From Paraphysomonas bandaiensis (taxonomy: Eukaryota; Chrysophyceae), in the NCBI GenBank assembly GCA_965644295.1, contig CBFFRP010000146.1:310001-374000 (forward strand): 64,000 bases of DNA, in the 5' to 3' direction. The notes beneath the pieces were generated by a model. The model was not told the DNA's origin and ran no database searches. It saw only the letters and a program-made list of their open reading frames with translations. A program made the position numbers and the translations under genes. This document shows positions 36,003-48,321 of this stretch, piece by piece (the stretch's first letter is position 1; each line of letters begins with the position of its first letter).

Positions 36003-36352
36003 CATATGGTTGTAGCTAGCACAGTGTATGGTTAAGTTTGATGTTGCTGATTTTTTAATTTGAACACTGTAATCCACAGTGCACGCTTGTTTTTAGTTTT
36101 TAATAGATAACGTATTTTTTGCTTTAAAGGTTTACTATTTACATAAGTACTTTATTATTCTACTATTCTGGCTTCCTATCCCATCGTGTACAGTTGGCAG
36201 TAGCACTCTAAGTACTAATACTACACAATAAAATATGACAATTTAATGTCATTTTCCACTGTTATTAAAATTCTACTCGACGGAGTTTACAGAGTAAACA
36301 TATAAACCCAGTGCTATATATAACTGCAAAGTGCTGCGCCTACTACCTACAT
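36003..36352. other. Unique spacer of the palindrome
   Basis: AT-rich single-copy sequence between the palindrome arms. It may be the 3' flank of the orphan exon. Confidence 0.45.
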
Positions 36353-37982
36353 AGTCCCTATGTGCTATATACTATATACGAAGCATAGAGAGTAAACACA
36401 TACATCATATAACACTGATATAATCACTGGCTACTATACGAAGCATAGATAGCGAAACTACACGTCATATACCATACATTGAGTGCTTGTGTACTGTACG
36501 AAGCGCACATAGTAAACATACAGATCACTAAAAACACTTCAATAGTCTCTCTGTGTTATATGTAGCACAGAGTTCAAAAATGCACATCATATAGCACTTA
36601 AATAGTCCTTGTGTATTGCATGAAGAGCACATAGTGAATACATAATACATACATCATACAATACTTATATAGTCCCTGCGTGTCGCATGGTGCGCACAGA
36701 GTGAACGCATATATCATATACCACATATATAGTCTTTGCGTGTTGTATGAGGGGCAAAGTGTGATACTACGCACCATATAACACATACATAGTCCCTGTA
36801 TGTTGCATGAAGAGCACAGAGTAATATATTCACAACATATTCCACATATATGGTTCTTGCGTGTTGTATGAAGCACACAGAGTGAATATACAGAGCACAT
36901 TTAACATATACAGTCTCTGTGTGCTGTGTAAAGCACACACAGCGAACATACAGATCATATACCACATATATGGTCTCAATGTGTTGTATGAAGCACATAC
37001 AGAGAACATATACCACATACATGGTCTATATATGTTGTATGAAGCACGCAGAGTGAATATACAGAGCACATTTCACATATACAGTCTCTGTGTGCTGTGT
37101 AAAGCACACACAGCGAACATACAGATCATATACCACATATATGGTCTCAATGTGTTGTATGAAGCACATACAGAGAACATATACCACATACTTGGTCTAT
37201 ATATGTTGTATGAAGCACACAGAGCGAAGACACAGAACATATACCACATATCTAGATCTTGAACTGTTGCATGAACATGAACACACTGAGTGCATACATG
37301 TATAGCTGGTGAATAGGTAATCTATGCTGATATACCATAAGATGATGACTTCAATATTCGTGAAAACACAGTCTTAAAATATTGTAACGAGAATACGTAA
37401 TAATAACAAGGTTATGTGTAGCACTAGCATCTATAATCATGTAAACAAGCTGCAGAATGCAACAAGAGACAATATAACACACTTATATACTCTTCCACTC
37501 AAATACCTACACTTCAATGCAGATGACACAAACACAATGAAGCCATATATCGCATAGATCCGATATATATCCGCAAATACACTACAAATGAGACTAATAA
37601 TGAAGTGAGGTCTGCGCATGGAAGACTCCCTATTGTCTACATAGCAGCTGAATGATTATCTCCCCTAAAAATACAAACAATGAGCTTACAGGAAGCGGCA
37701 ACAACGCTGAGTACATCACCAGGTTCAGAGGACGAGGAATACATCCCTCTCACTCCCCATCATCTGATATTTCAACCAGATATCAGTGTTGATGTGACTA
37801 ACCACAGGAACTATCCATTCTTATGTATTGGTGTATTTATTATGACAGGAGTGTACAAATATGATGATTTTAAAGGAATATACATACATGTATATCTATA
37901 TGAAGATCCGATTGCAATTCTGATGATAAAAAACACACCAAAGAATGGCACCTCAAAAAACAGCGGCACCGGAAAACGGAGC
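36353..37982. repeat. Right arm of the large palindrome
   Basis: Inverse of 34208-35836, including the inverted minisatellite (about 36370-37255). It ends at GGAAAACGGAGC, 164 bp before the eRF1 start codon, and is followed by a short TATG run. Confidence 0.9.
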
Positions 37983-38024
37983 GAGTGGTGTATGTATGTA
38001 TGTATGTATGTACATAGTGTGTAG
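37681..38024 (+). CDS. Small uncharacterised protein, present in both palindrome arms
   Basis: ATG at 37681 opens a frame whose first ~100 residues look real: EAATTLSTSPGSEDEEYIPL, then PDISVDVTNHRNYPFLCIGVFIMTG with a short hydrophobic stretch, and KGIYIHVYLYEDPIAIL. The last residues come from TATG microsatellite sequence, so the 3' end of the gene has been cut off at the palindrome edge. The inverted copy starts at 34510 on the minus strand and is cut at the same point. No family recognised; it may be a pseudogene. Confidence 0.4.
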
Positions 38025-38145
38025 TGTTGTGGTGTATGTACTTTCTGTATGTGGTGTGGTATAGTGTGGGGTTTATATTGGCTCTCGTGGTGCTTACTGG
38101 CCGCACAATTAACCTTTAGCAACAGAGCATTCCAAGTCAAACAAA

Positions 38146-39690
38146 ATGTCAGCTAAGGATGGAGATGATGATCAGGACAGGCAGGTGGAGATGTGGAAAG
38201 TGAAGAAGCTCATTAAGAGCTTGCAAGCAGCACGGGGGTATGTATATATGCTCATAGTGGTGTATGTATACGTATATATATAGTATGAGTATGCTTCGAT
38301 GTGATGAATGTGTATATATGTATATATATATATGTATGTATGTACATGTACCTTACTGCGGATATTCATCAGGAACGGAACGAGTATGATATCTCTCATC
38401 ATCCCTCCAAGAGATCAGGTATCACGCATCAGCACTATGCTTGCCAATGAGTATGGAACTGCATCGAACATTAAATCGAGAGTTAACAGGTTATCTGTCC
38501 TGGGAGCTATCACGTCAACTCAGCAGAAGCTAAAGTTGTACACACGGGTTCCTCCTAATGGCCTGGTGCTGTACTGTGGTACTATTTTGACTGATGATGG
38601 TAAGGAAAAGAGAGTAAACATCGACTTTGAGCCCTTCAGACCTATCAACACGTCACTGTACTTGTGTGACAATAAATTTCACACAGAGGTAATTTCCCTG
38701 TGCCATGAAGTTACATATGTAATTTTCCTTTAGGCTCTGAACGAACTTCTCGAGGATGATGATAAGTTTGGCTTTATCGTTATGGACGGAAACGGCTGTT
38801 TGTTCGGAACTCTTCAAGGAAACACCCGTGATGTACTGCACAAGTTTACGGTGGAGCTTCCTAAGAAACACGGGCGTGGAGGTCAGTCAGCGCTACGTTT
38901 TGCACGTCTTCGTATGGAGAAGAGGCATAACTATGTTCGCAAATGTGCTGAACTGGCTGTACAACACTTCCTCTCAGACAACAAGGTCAATGTGACAGGA
39001 TTGGTTTTGGCCGGATCAGCTGATTTTAAGACAGAACTGCTCAATTCAGACCACTTCGACCCTAGACTAGTTCGGGCGGTGATAAAAACAGTGGACGTAT
39101 CTTATGGCATGGACCCAGGATTCAATCAGGCCATTGAGTTGTCCGCTGAATCCCTTGCTAATGTCAAGCTTGTCCAGGAAAAAAAGCTGCTTCAGAAGTA
39201 CTTTGACGAAATTAATCAGGACACTGGAAAGTATTGTTTCATGGTGTCTGATACTTTGCAAGCACTTGAAATGAGTGCGGTCGAGACCCTCATTGTGTGG
39301 GAGAACTTAGCTGTGAATCGATTGACGGTTCGTAATACCAGCACTCAGGAGGAGAAGGTCCTGCACTTGACCCCCGAACAAGAGCAAAATGACGTACATT
39401 TCCATGATCCTATCACCGGTGTGGAGCTAGAGATAATTGACAAGCTCTCTCTAGTGGAATGGCTTGCCAATGAGTACAAGAAGTTTGGCGCTAATCTCGA
39501 GTTTGTGACTGACCGGTCTCAGGAGGGCTCACAGTTTTGCAAGGGATTTGGAGGTATTGGTGGCTTGTTGCGCTGGAGAGTGGACTTTACAGAGATGGAA
39601 ATTGCTGCAGAGATGGATAATGCAATGATGGACGATGACGACGATGATGATGCAGAAGACTATGATAACTACGAGGATAGTTTCATCTAG
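38146..39690 (+). CDS. ETF1: Eukaryotic peptide chain release factor 1
   Basis: Recognises all stop codons in the ribosomal A site and triggers peptide release. Three exons: 38146-38237, 38373-38688 and 38734-39690. The introns are 135 bp (38238-38372) and 45 bp (38689-38733). The product is 454 residues, slightly longer than the usual ~437 because of an acidic tail. Stop-decoding motifs are canonical: TASNIKS with the lysine at residue 65 and YLCDNKF at 127-133. The catalytic GGQ sits at 185-187 in [14 protein letters not shown]. The C-terminus is an aspartate-rich stretch ending DSFI, which is the eRF3-binding region. The unchanged motifs argue for the standard genetic code. The start codon is only 164 bp from the palindrome edge, so promoter sequence may lie in the repeat. 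Confidence 0.98.
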
Positions 39691-40514
39691 AATTAGTATC
39701 CCCTGGAGTCAGGGAAGGCGAGAACCCGGATGACATTTGGTAATGCATGACAATCATGCAAGTGTGCCATGGTCATAAGGGCACATTACTTGCATTTTTC
39801 CCTGTCTGAATATCGAAATTATATTCGATGTTGGCTGTACTGGGTTTGGCTAGCGGGCCATACTGGTGGCTGACCAAATATGCTACTGATTGTGATGCCT
39901 AATAATGCAGCTATTGCGCCTTTGACAACTTTTAATGTATCACAACGGCATTTCAAGCATGTATACCTATTGAATAATGAAATTGGCGATGATGCTCACA
40001 GCTTTATGGTAGTCAGTAGTCAGCCTCTGCACGCTTTGCTAGGACGTTACAGTAGAAACACCAACATATTACCAAAACGTAGTAGATATTTTGTAGAATA
40101 TATTGAAAGCATTGCGTAACAAATTATAGACTTTTAACTAGTTGGCTATTAATTGGTCAATTTGGTGTAGTTTTTAATAATTCATAATTCAGTTAACAAT
40201 GACTAGTAGGTTGACTAGGTGTTTATGGTTTATCCCTATTTTTTCTAACAAAATATTTGACCTGGTTTGGGCGCAAATATAGACATTATAATTTACCTTC
40301 TAACTAATATGAAGTATATCTCCCCCTGAATATTACAACCAGCGATAAATCTTAATAGTATAAAACGCACCGATTCACTATATTATACGTTACACATCAT
40401 AAATCACTACTTTCAATCCCATTCGCTGGGAATTCACTAAACCATAACAAAATACCACAACACCAAAGAAAGCAGTATATATACACGCAACTCTATCACA
40501 AATTTAAATCTATA
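39691..40514. other. Convergent intergenic spacer
   Basis: Between eRF1 (+) and the MORN gene (-). A 79-codon frame at 39880-40119 is not supported. The stretch 40120-40290 resembles 25430-25540 (GCAAATATAGACATT, AATATTT, CCTGATT/CCTGGTT), so it holds a decayed repeat. Confidence 0.45.
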
Positions 40515-43035
40515 CTAATCCATATAAATCGTAGTATCAACAATTTTTAATTTTACAAGAAGCTGTCCTTTATCTTCGCCTCTCTCGTCCAGACGTACGT
40601 CGTGTTCCACTTCATCTCCAATACCTTTCTTCATTGCTGCAAATACAATATTAAGATAAAAATCTAACACAAAAATTAAACTCACCATCAAAATTAAAAT
40701 TCGTCGCTCCAAGTCTAACATCTTTTCTACCTCTAACTTCTTCATACACAGATACCTGTCTCCAATTTTCATACATGCAAACAGTAACAGAGCGCCACAA
40801 CGGATTACCTCGATAGACCCTAAGTCTAGGGTCTCCGCTGTGATGTCTATAACCACAGCACTCAGATCCTTTCCTTCCCATACATAAGTTCGCTGTTCCT
40901 CATCTTCCAGGGGAAGAACGCTGGTTGACCGCTGCTGATCATCCCCTGAAAACCCCATAGAGAACCCCAGATACGCAGGAATAGACTGAAATGTTACAAT
41001 CATCATTATAAAGAGCTAAAAATATTATCGATTTGAAACCTGGAAAAGTGGGATATCTTCTTCGTCATCACCTTCAGGTGCATTAAACTGTACATATGCA
41101 CTGGTAATAACAAGTTTTCCCTGAATCTACACGTTATAAAAGCAACCACTCAATTTTTCCTCTCACCGTTTCAAACCCTTGTTCGACAATGTCTGCATTC
41201 CTATTGGTCTTAAACCTAGAGTCTATCCGTGACACAGTGCGTAAAGCCTTTTTCTGTATGGGGGACTGAGACATTGTTTTGCTTAGTTTCCATATGCTGT
41301 CCTTGCGTGAGAGTGAGATCTGTGAAGTTACAGTTTTAGCGGGCTTTCTCTCTGCCACAAGCGTTTTCTGCTGCCTTTCCGATCGCAGTGCCTCCATCTA
41401 TATTCGATTAGTTTGAGCTCAAGGAGCGTATATTATAGTAGTAGCACCCGTACCTCTGCACCAGCCGTGTCCCATTTTTTATCTTCCTCAGCGAGACGCG
41501 CAACACGTGCTTCCTCCTCCTCTCGTTTTTGCCGTGCTTTCTGGAAATGTAGATATATCAATATATTACAATACAAATTCGTTAGAAATAACCTCCTGCT
41601 GTTTTTCAGCTGCTTCCGCAAGAATTCTAGCTTGCTCTTCTTCGATTAATTTCTGTCGCTCCTCAGCCTCCTCAGCACGCTTAGCAGCAACAGCTGCATT
41701 CCACTATCCGACAGTCAAGTTAGACTCTGCTGGCGGTAAACTATGTCCCCAATCTACCTGTTGTCGCTTTTTCTCGACTAGCATCTCTCGTTCCTTCTCA
41801 ATCAATGAAACACCAATACCCATTTCTTGGGATTCAAACACATTCTCATCATATTTTGAGGTAGGTTTGGCAGCTGCTGGGATATAGGGTGCGTGCCATG
41901 CCTTCATCTCTCCTGTTGCCCGACCACCAGCAAACCCAAGTGCCGGTCGACCTTTCGTACGATAAGTATCCGCCCAGTAGTCATACCGTATTTCATGGTC
42001 CATCGGAATTGAGAAGTGAGCGAGGTCGTATATCAAAGGCAGGTGCCGCATAACTTTAAAAGATGCCAGAGACGAAAAGTCAATCTAATAAACAAAAGTC
42101 AGAAAAGGGCAAAACAATAAATATTTCATTGACAAGTATGACGGCCTAGTCCCTTACATTTCGTTCCCGTGGATGGATTTCATCGTGACATCGACATCGA
42201 TATGTCCATTTCTCAATATGCCATAAAATAGTCACCTTTGGTCGATCTGAGTTCCCAATACGCAGTGTTTTATCATGGAGCTCAACTTGTACGCCATCGT
42301 GCAAGTCTACAAATGTTTTACTAAACTACAGCACATAGGAAGTACACTTTACCTTTCTTATGACAAACGACATGATTATTTCGCATTAGGACTTCCACTG
42401 GGTCTGATCCCCGAACCAATTCTCCATCCTCATTTCGCACAGGGTATGTAATATGGCCAACGCCATACATCTTACCTCTCTTGAATTCCCCTTCCCTATA
42501 GCCAAATGAATTATAATTAATAATAACAGTATACTCAAATGGAAATTACGCACCAAACAGTTTTGTCGTCAAATACAAATACACCCGTTCCGTGCATGAC
42601 CCCCATGTCGTAGTGGCCACTGTATACAACAGTGTCCTCGAAACGAAGTTCACCATGACCGTGTGGTGTCCACGTCCCACAGACTTTGATATTGTCTCCG
42701 TAATACATTGGACACCCTGGTGGTTCGATCTTTCTAAACTGTCTATCAAAATCAAAATAATGATTCGTTTTGTATGCCTTTTCGGCTGCAGCGGCTGCCA
42801 TTTCTCTAGCTCGACGCTCTTCATTTTCTTTATCAATTTGCTTTTGTCGCTCCGCTTCTCTAGCTTCATCCTATATAAACAAATAATCTTTATTCAATTT
42901 CAATTAAAAACTAATAACCTCAAGTTGTTTTCTTTTGGCAAGTTTAGCACGTGTTGCAGCGATCTCTTTAATGTGTGTCATGTCTTTTTTTTTTCTATTA
43001 GATTGTTTGTTTCGAAGTATTTCAGCTAATGACAT
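40515..43035 (-). CDS. MORN-repeat coiled-coil protein, probably flagellar
   Basis: Twelve exons on the minus strand: 43035-42919, 42870-42554, 42495-42353, 42306-42158, 42084-41758, 41703-41593, 41540-41454, 41397-41167, 41126-41040, 40985-40809, 40755-40686 and 40636-40515. Introns are 40-73 bp, all phases close, and the product is 645 residues. Residues 35-70 are a charged coiled coil. MORN repeats follow, with GHGELRFEDTVVYSGHYDMGVMHGTGVF and WEGEFKRGKMYGVGH as the best units. Around residues 300-330 is RYDYWADTYRTKGRPALGFAGG, and a second long charged coiled coil lies at about 385-450. The C-terminus has strands reminiscent of a C2-like fold (AVVIDITAETLDLGSIEVSVYEE). MORN plus coiled-coil proteins of this kind are common in cilia; that location is an inference. 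Confidence 0.82.
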
Positions 43036-43791
43036 GAGACTCTATTAATATAATAATGAGAGTTATGTATTGATTACTACTCGATTATTTGTATTGTTAT
43101 TGCTACTGATTGATATGTATGTATGTATGTACGTGTGTGTGTATGGTATTAATGGAGGGGGATGATGTGTATAGCATTGTTAGTTATCTTATATAAGCAT
43201 AGTAATGGTAGAATAAACGGGTTGTAAAATGCTTCGTAGATGATGAGCTTAAGGATGCAGTGTGATTCTGAAGATGTGTTGCTTAGTAGAGTGCGTGTAC
43301 AGAGAACTTCAGTGACTGTTACGCTCATATGCTCATAGCTATGTATAGTGTACTTCTCTGTACAGATACATGTATGTACTGCTGTACATGCTAGTGCTGT
43401 GCATATATATAGTACCTTCTTTTGCTGTATATTATCAGCATTTATTATTATAAAAATAAATGGTTTTTAGTTTTAGGGGTTTATTAGAGGGAAAAATGTA
43501 AAGAGAAACTCGAAAATTGCCTATTTTCTAAACTACTACATGATGTATTCTATGTATTCCTAGACCTGTCTGGTGTGGCCGAAGTGGTCATGTAACTTAC
43601 AACACATACACTCCATATATGACTGTATATATACATATGATTGAGTATTAAACACACATACTCTGCGTTAATATAATTGTCACAGTACTCTGACGAATGT
43701 ACACCATCACGTCATTTGTATTTCACCACTATTCCGTTAAGGCATTGTCGTATTAGTCTTGTGAGGTCACACAACCCATACAACGACTGAA
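43036..43791. other. Divergent promoter spacer
   Basis: Lies between the MORN gene (-) and the gene starting at 43792 (+). Contains ATGTATGTATGTACGTGTG and several TGTACA palindromes. No gene seen. Confidence 0.4.
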
Positions 43792-44277
43792 ATGTTCAGA
43801 GCAAAGGTTGCTAATCACTCTTCTTCTGGTACAGATTCTACGGACTCTCCAATAGTCATCAGCTCACTTGTTTACAATGCTCCTGTGTCGCCAACACTGA
43901 CATTTCGTAAACAACACGAGAAAACGTACCATACAATCAAACAAGACTTGAAAAAAGTCGTCTCTCCCTGCCAGAAAGTGTCATCTGATAACATGAAAGT
44001 AATATCTAAGAAGCACCCTCGTAGAAAGGTTGTTTCGGACGAGTATTCTGGCGTCAGTTTTGAGCATACTCTGTACACTCCTCCGGTAAGTCAAGAGTTT
44101 TCCCTCTCACCCAACCGTACAAAAATTAGTCCGTCCGAGTTAATATTATTGCGAGAGAAACATGCGACTCGGACGCGCCAAGTTGAATTACATGCCTCCG
44201 CTGTTAGTTTGCCCTCTGGGGAGTACTCGAACAATGCACAGAGGCGGAAGCCGTTTAGACCGGTGTTGCCGCATTAG
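43792..44277 (+). CDS. Uncharacterised 161-residue basic protein
   Basis: Single-exon frame from ATG at 43792 to TAG at 44275-44277. The protein is rich in Ser, Lys, Arg and Pro with no hydrophobic segment, so it is probably intrinsically disordered. Short motifs such as RKQHEKTYHTI, KKHPRRKVV and FEHTLYTPP look like selected sequence. No family recognised. Codon use resembles the neighbouring genes. Confidence 0.45.
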   Translation: MFRAKVANHSSSGTDSTDSPIVISSLVYNAPVSPTLTFRKQHEKTYHTIKQDLKKVVSPCQKVSSDNMKVISKKHPRRKVVSDEYSGVSFEHTLYTPPVSQEFSLSPNRTKISPSELILLREKHATRTRQVELHASAVSLPSGEYSNNAQRRKPFRPVLPH

Positions 44278-44921
44278 TCCAGCGTAAGATATCAATGTTG
44301 GTGAATATATATTGTGAATAATTGATATCGAATGCTGTTTATAGCATGAATAGTGCGTAGACTTACTTAAATGCAGGTTGTCGTATAGTTGCTTGTTACA
44401 TTGTACTGTATAAGGCTCGTTAATATACATTGTATCTTCCAATCCTGGGGTGCTATCCCCACGTGAGATTGTTATTAGGCTTTCTTCTTAAGAATACAGT
44501 TTTGGTAAGAGTAATTATTCCACGAAGCCTTTAGATTGCGAAATAAAATATAAACTGATTGTCAAGGATACAATACCAAGCTACTTTTAGTCAAAAATAT
44601 TTTGGTTAGTCACTGCACTCCATGTGCTTCCCGAAGTCTTGAAAGAAATTGACATATTCGTTTTCTCGATTCGTAACTTTTGCGCTTCTATCCTACCTTT
44701 ACACCACATTGACGCAATAAGAAAATCGCTAGGATTACTGTATATAATTGAATAGCCAATCGTGGCAAGGGTAGTCATGACCGATTATTATAATCTGCAT
44801 GTGGCGGTATATACACACTGAAACACTCATTCTAGACGTCACTATAATAACATAAAATGAAACGATATTAAATGCTCCCTAATATCCTAACTCGTTAAAA
44901 TTGGCTCACAAGAGAACAATA
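44278..44921. other. Convergent spacer
   Basis: AT-rich, no supported gene. Confidence 0.4.
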
Positions 44922-45776
44922 TTATGTCGTAGATCCCACCATCGAGGCAAGTTTTGTTTCATTTTTGCGGAAAGTCGATATCACTTGCTCGGTATCTTTG
45001 CCGAACTTTTTGGAAAAGTACAAGGGTTCTAAAACACAGACATTAACAAACGTTTCACTGTACGCTCTATACAATGCTGCACTCAGTAACGAAAACACGG
45101 ATATGTATACATGTATCATACATTCACGTAACTCTTTCATGAATTCATGAATGCGTACCTTTTGGTTTGGGAACTTTACATTCTGAATGCTGTTTGCTGG
45201 ATTTCCTAGATAGTGACCTAAAACCACATACCATGAATGTAAATAGTAGAATGTATATCATCATAGGGCGGAACTTACTTTTTGGGGCTTGGGTGAACTA
45301 TGTGGTCGATGCTACAACGGACGGTTATGATTACTAGAGCAGTAGAATTACAATGTTACCTTGCTCTATTTCTAGGGCGCACAGTAGTGGAGACAGTTGA
45401 TTGAACAATGGGCTCTTGATTGCCATATGTGGTGGATTTGTATGCGTTCTCGATGTGCTTGTTCAAATTAGGATTTTTTTCTCCAGTTGCGTAGAAAAAT
45501 CGCGAGTCCTGCGAATCACCTCTACATAGTATACGACAGTCAATAACAGGGATATATATATATATACATATCATACCTGGCCGGATCGACATGCACATGA
45601 ACCATCTCTGGCAAATGTACAGGCTCTAGAAGAAGTGATGATTTCCCATCTGTAGGATGAATACATTTTATATTATTCTAACTTTTAATCAGTTCATGCT
45701 GTGAACCTTTAATTAGTTTCGATGAGCCATTAGATGAACGAATCGTCATCACATCCAGATATCTATGCTGTGACAT
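44922..45776 (-). CDS. Uncharacterised 167-residue protein with six exons
   Basis: Exons on the minus strand: 45776-45707, 45649-45577, 45521-45360, 45311-45279, 45217-45159 and 45028-44922. Introns are 55, 57, 48, 61 and 130 bp with GT-AG ends, and every junction keeps the frame, which supports a real gene. The protein starts MSQHRYLDVMTIRSSNG and includes VHVHVDPARGDSQDSRFFYATGEKN and a lysine-rich SLSRKSSKQHSECKVPKPK segment. It is small, charged and mostly without predicted globular structure. I do not recognise it; the last exon is the least certain. Confidence 0.5.
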
Positions 45777-46313
45777 TTCAGGATGAAGTAAAATTCACAA
45801 GATATGATGTCAATATAAATACAGAAGTAGCAGGTTTAGTTAATATGCCTACTCTGTCCATATATATATATATGTATATGTATATGTATCGTGTGTGAGT
45901 AATCATAGAGAGAAACTGCCTACCGGTAGGCCCGTACACGGTGCTATGATATCTGGTGATGATGATGTATTACTACACCTCAAGGGTTTATACAGCAGTA
46001 TATACAGCAGTATACTGGTGCGTGAGGATTTGGGGATAAGTACGTGGTAAAAGATATCCTACGATCTCAAGCTTAGAAAACCTCAGATTTTAATGTAGAA
46101 TAGTAGGGGTTTCTAGATCTAGTTTGGGTGTATGGGAATAGAATATATGGCTAGAGCAAGAACTACTAGTGCACCATGTGTATATCTCCCAGTTTCCCTT
46201 GTAATCCTTAGATCTAATAAGAAACTCTACTAGATCATTGAGTAGAGAATATATCATCCTCTCCTGAGAATTCATTCTCTTAGAAGATCATATCTCTTCT
46301 TATATCACACAAG
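45777..46313. promoter_or_regulatory. Divergent promoter spacer
   Basis: Lies between the minus gene at 45776 and the plus gene at 46314. Contains a TATATATATATATGTATATG block at about 45860-45890, a CTACCGGTAGGCC palindrome near 45921, and duplicated TATACAGCAGTATA motifs at about 45990-46015. Confidence 0.4.
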
Positions 46314-47360
46314 ATGCCATCATATAATAACTGGAATACATATCATAACAGTTTATGGAATATTCATAAACAATCAACTGAAAGTGTCGACATGTGTGAT
46401 GTCGGGACCTTCTCACCAGAATCTCAAGAGATTCCTAACTGTAAAAGGCTCCAGTTTAATGGTGAAGACCCTTTCATGGGTTCTATAGATGATTATATGG
46501 CATCTATGACTGACAAGTGTGATAAGGTTAATATGATAGATGATATGAATACATATGCCTCCACCCCATCTCATTATTCGCCTACTAAGAAGGCTCGCAC
46601 CGACTCCAATCACATAACTCCTCTGACACGAACTAGCTTTGATTTTATACCCTCGGAAACAGTCGGATTCTGTTCCGATGTGAGAGATTTCCAACTAAAG
46701 CATGTCTACAAGACTATTTCTGGGACATATCGTGTACAAATCAGCCGCGGCTGCAAATCCAACCCCAATAAGAAGTTTAGTCGTAATGCTCGAGTTGAAG
46801 AGGATGCGCTATGGCTTTGCGAGTGTGCGCTGATTCTCATCGACCAACCGGGGACGTTCAAAGACTTGCTTCGGAACAGCAACTACTATTACCTTGTTGA
46901 CAAACAAATTGTTATGTCTGCTGAGGACTTTATCCAGAAACTTGTAGAAAATATGAGAGATCTTTCTGCACGTGGCCTGCTGTCCATGGTCGAGGCGGAA
47001 AGACTCGCGCCCCTTCTCCAAACGCTAGTTTCTGGTGCTAGCATAGGGGCGTCGAATTCTCTCAGGCGATTGGACCGACCAAATTTTTCCCTTACCACTT
47101 TATATTATGATGATGACATCAAAGAAACTTCTGGACAACAGTATTTTCACTCATTTACTCGCGGTAGAAGCCCTACATCTGGTTCGGACTTCCCACGCTC
47201 TCCGTGCCAGGAATGGCAAGATGTGGTGCAGACTACCACTTTTGCCATACGTCCGAAAAGCCCTGAATTATCAAAGAAAGCCGAAAATGTCGAGTCGATG
47301 AGCCTCACTTCTACTACTCATCAGACTTGTGTCCAGCAGGCGGCTATGTCGATTCTCTGA
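46314..47360 (+). CDS. Putative AP2-like DNA-binding protein
   Basis: Single exon, 348 residues. Residues 1-110 and 260-348 are serine-rich and disordered, with a possible nuclear localisation signal at TKKARTDS (91-98). The folded core at about 125-215 contains GTYRVQISRGCKSNPNKKFSRNARVEEDALWLCECALILID and a following helical NYYYLVDKQIVMSAEDF segment. Three strands followed by a helix of the ALWLCE type recall AP2/ERF-like domains found in stramenopile proteins, where a similar helix precedes an F-x-x-LL element. That resemblance is by memory of the family pattern and is not certain. No intron is needed. Confidence 0.55.
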   Translation: MPSYNNWNTYHNSLWNIHKQSTESVDMCDVGTFSPESQEIPNCKRLQFNGEDPFMGSIDDYMASMTDKCDKVNMIDDMNTYASTPSHYSPTKKARTDSNHITPLTRTSFDFIPSETVGFCSDVRDFQLKHVYKTISGTYRVQISRGCKSNPNKKFSRNARVEEDALWLCECALILIDQPGTFKDLLRNSNYYYLVDKQIVMSAEDFIQKLVENMRDLSARGLLSMVEAERLAPLLQTLVSGASIGASNSLRRLDRPNFSLTTLYYDDDIKETSGQQYFHSFTRGRSPTSGSDFPRSPCQEWQDVVQTTTFAIRPKSPELSKKAENVESMSLTSTTHQTCVQQAAMSIL

Positions 47361-47878
47361 TACATTACGCAGACTAATGTAGCTGAGTAGGATATCTGAT
47401 ATGTCAAACGCGTGGCTTCGAAAATATGTTCTTCTTTCTCTGGTGGTTTGCGCCACCTGGGATGTTTTTTACCTTCCTTGTTTTATATACAATTCATAAA
47501 GTCAAATAGACGGGGGAAAGGCTATGTGACCCTGTTACTTATATTATTATCGTGAGTGCTGTTTTACATCCGAGAGGTTGTCCTGTGCAACCTCAATGCT
47601 TTCATATTTTTGGTGTTTTTTTTAGTTTTATGAACATTACATTGTATAACTATCATGCGTGTCTGTTATACTTTTTATGGTATATGTGTGCTACACTTTC
47701 TGTGGGGTTTTATATGTCTAAATTGAATTCTTCATGGGTATAAGAAAATGTGCGAAATGTTTTTCAATATTATATTCATATATATCTACATAGTAACTTA
47801 AAACGTTTTTTACATAAGAGAAACTGGAGGAGCTTTCTACTGTTTGTTTGGTGCTTGACTACAGCAGTGAATGTATTA
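47361..47878. other. Spacer
   Basis: Probable 3' untranslated region of the preceding gene followed by AT-rich sequence. No gene. Confidence 0.4.
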
Positions 47879-48252
47879 TTATTAGGAATAGACGTCTAAG
47901 AGTCAGTCCTTTTCTCTGATATCCTATTATTTCGCGCTACGAAAGCTGCTTTTACATCGAAAGCACCACTAGGTGCAACCACTTTCGCTCTATTACTCAA
48001 AGCAAACGCAGTGAACAAGCAGAATGTTGATTAAGGTGAACAGCCCGGATGCTTGACTTCAGTAGGCAGTGTCAAGTTTTGACACAATTGACACAATTGG
48101 ATGATTTACTAAGTTAACTGGACGTTTATTTACTCAACAGGCAGCCCGATATCCCGGATGCCCTTGACGTGGGTTCATTTCCGGATGCCTGTTATTAGTG
48201 TCAAGACTCAAAGACGTCTACACAAGTGACACTTACTACTTACTAGTGTCCC
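47879..48252. repeat. Dispersed repeats A and B, left part of the LINE target
   Basis: An inverted repeat A copy (47879-48040) runs into repeat B (48041-48252). Repeat B is broken at TACTAGTGTCCC, where the LINE is inserted, and resumes at 60602. The inverse of this whole segment is present at 61178-61459. Confidence 0.85.
48241..48252 (+). repeat. Target-site duplication, left copy
   Basis: TACTAGTGTCCC, identical to 60602-60613. Confidence 0.9.
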
Positions 48253-48321
48253 ATCTCTCTCTCTTCGGGTAAAAACACAGTTCAACAAAAAGTTATACCT
48301 TTTTAGCTCGCTCCAAGCTCA

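Noticed and set aside
39880-40119. 79-codon plus-strand frame downstream of eRF1
   Set aside because: Overlaps decayed repeat sequence and lacks a plausible gene context.
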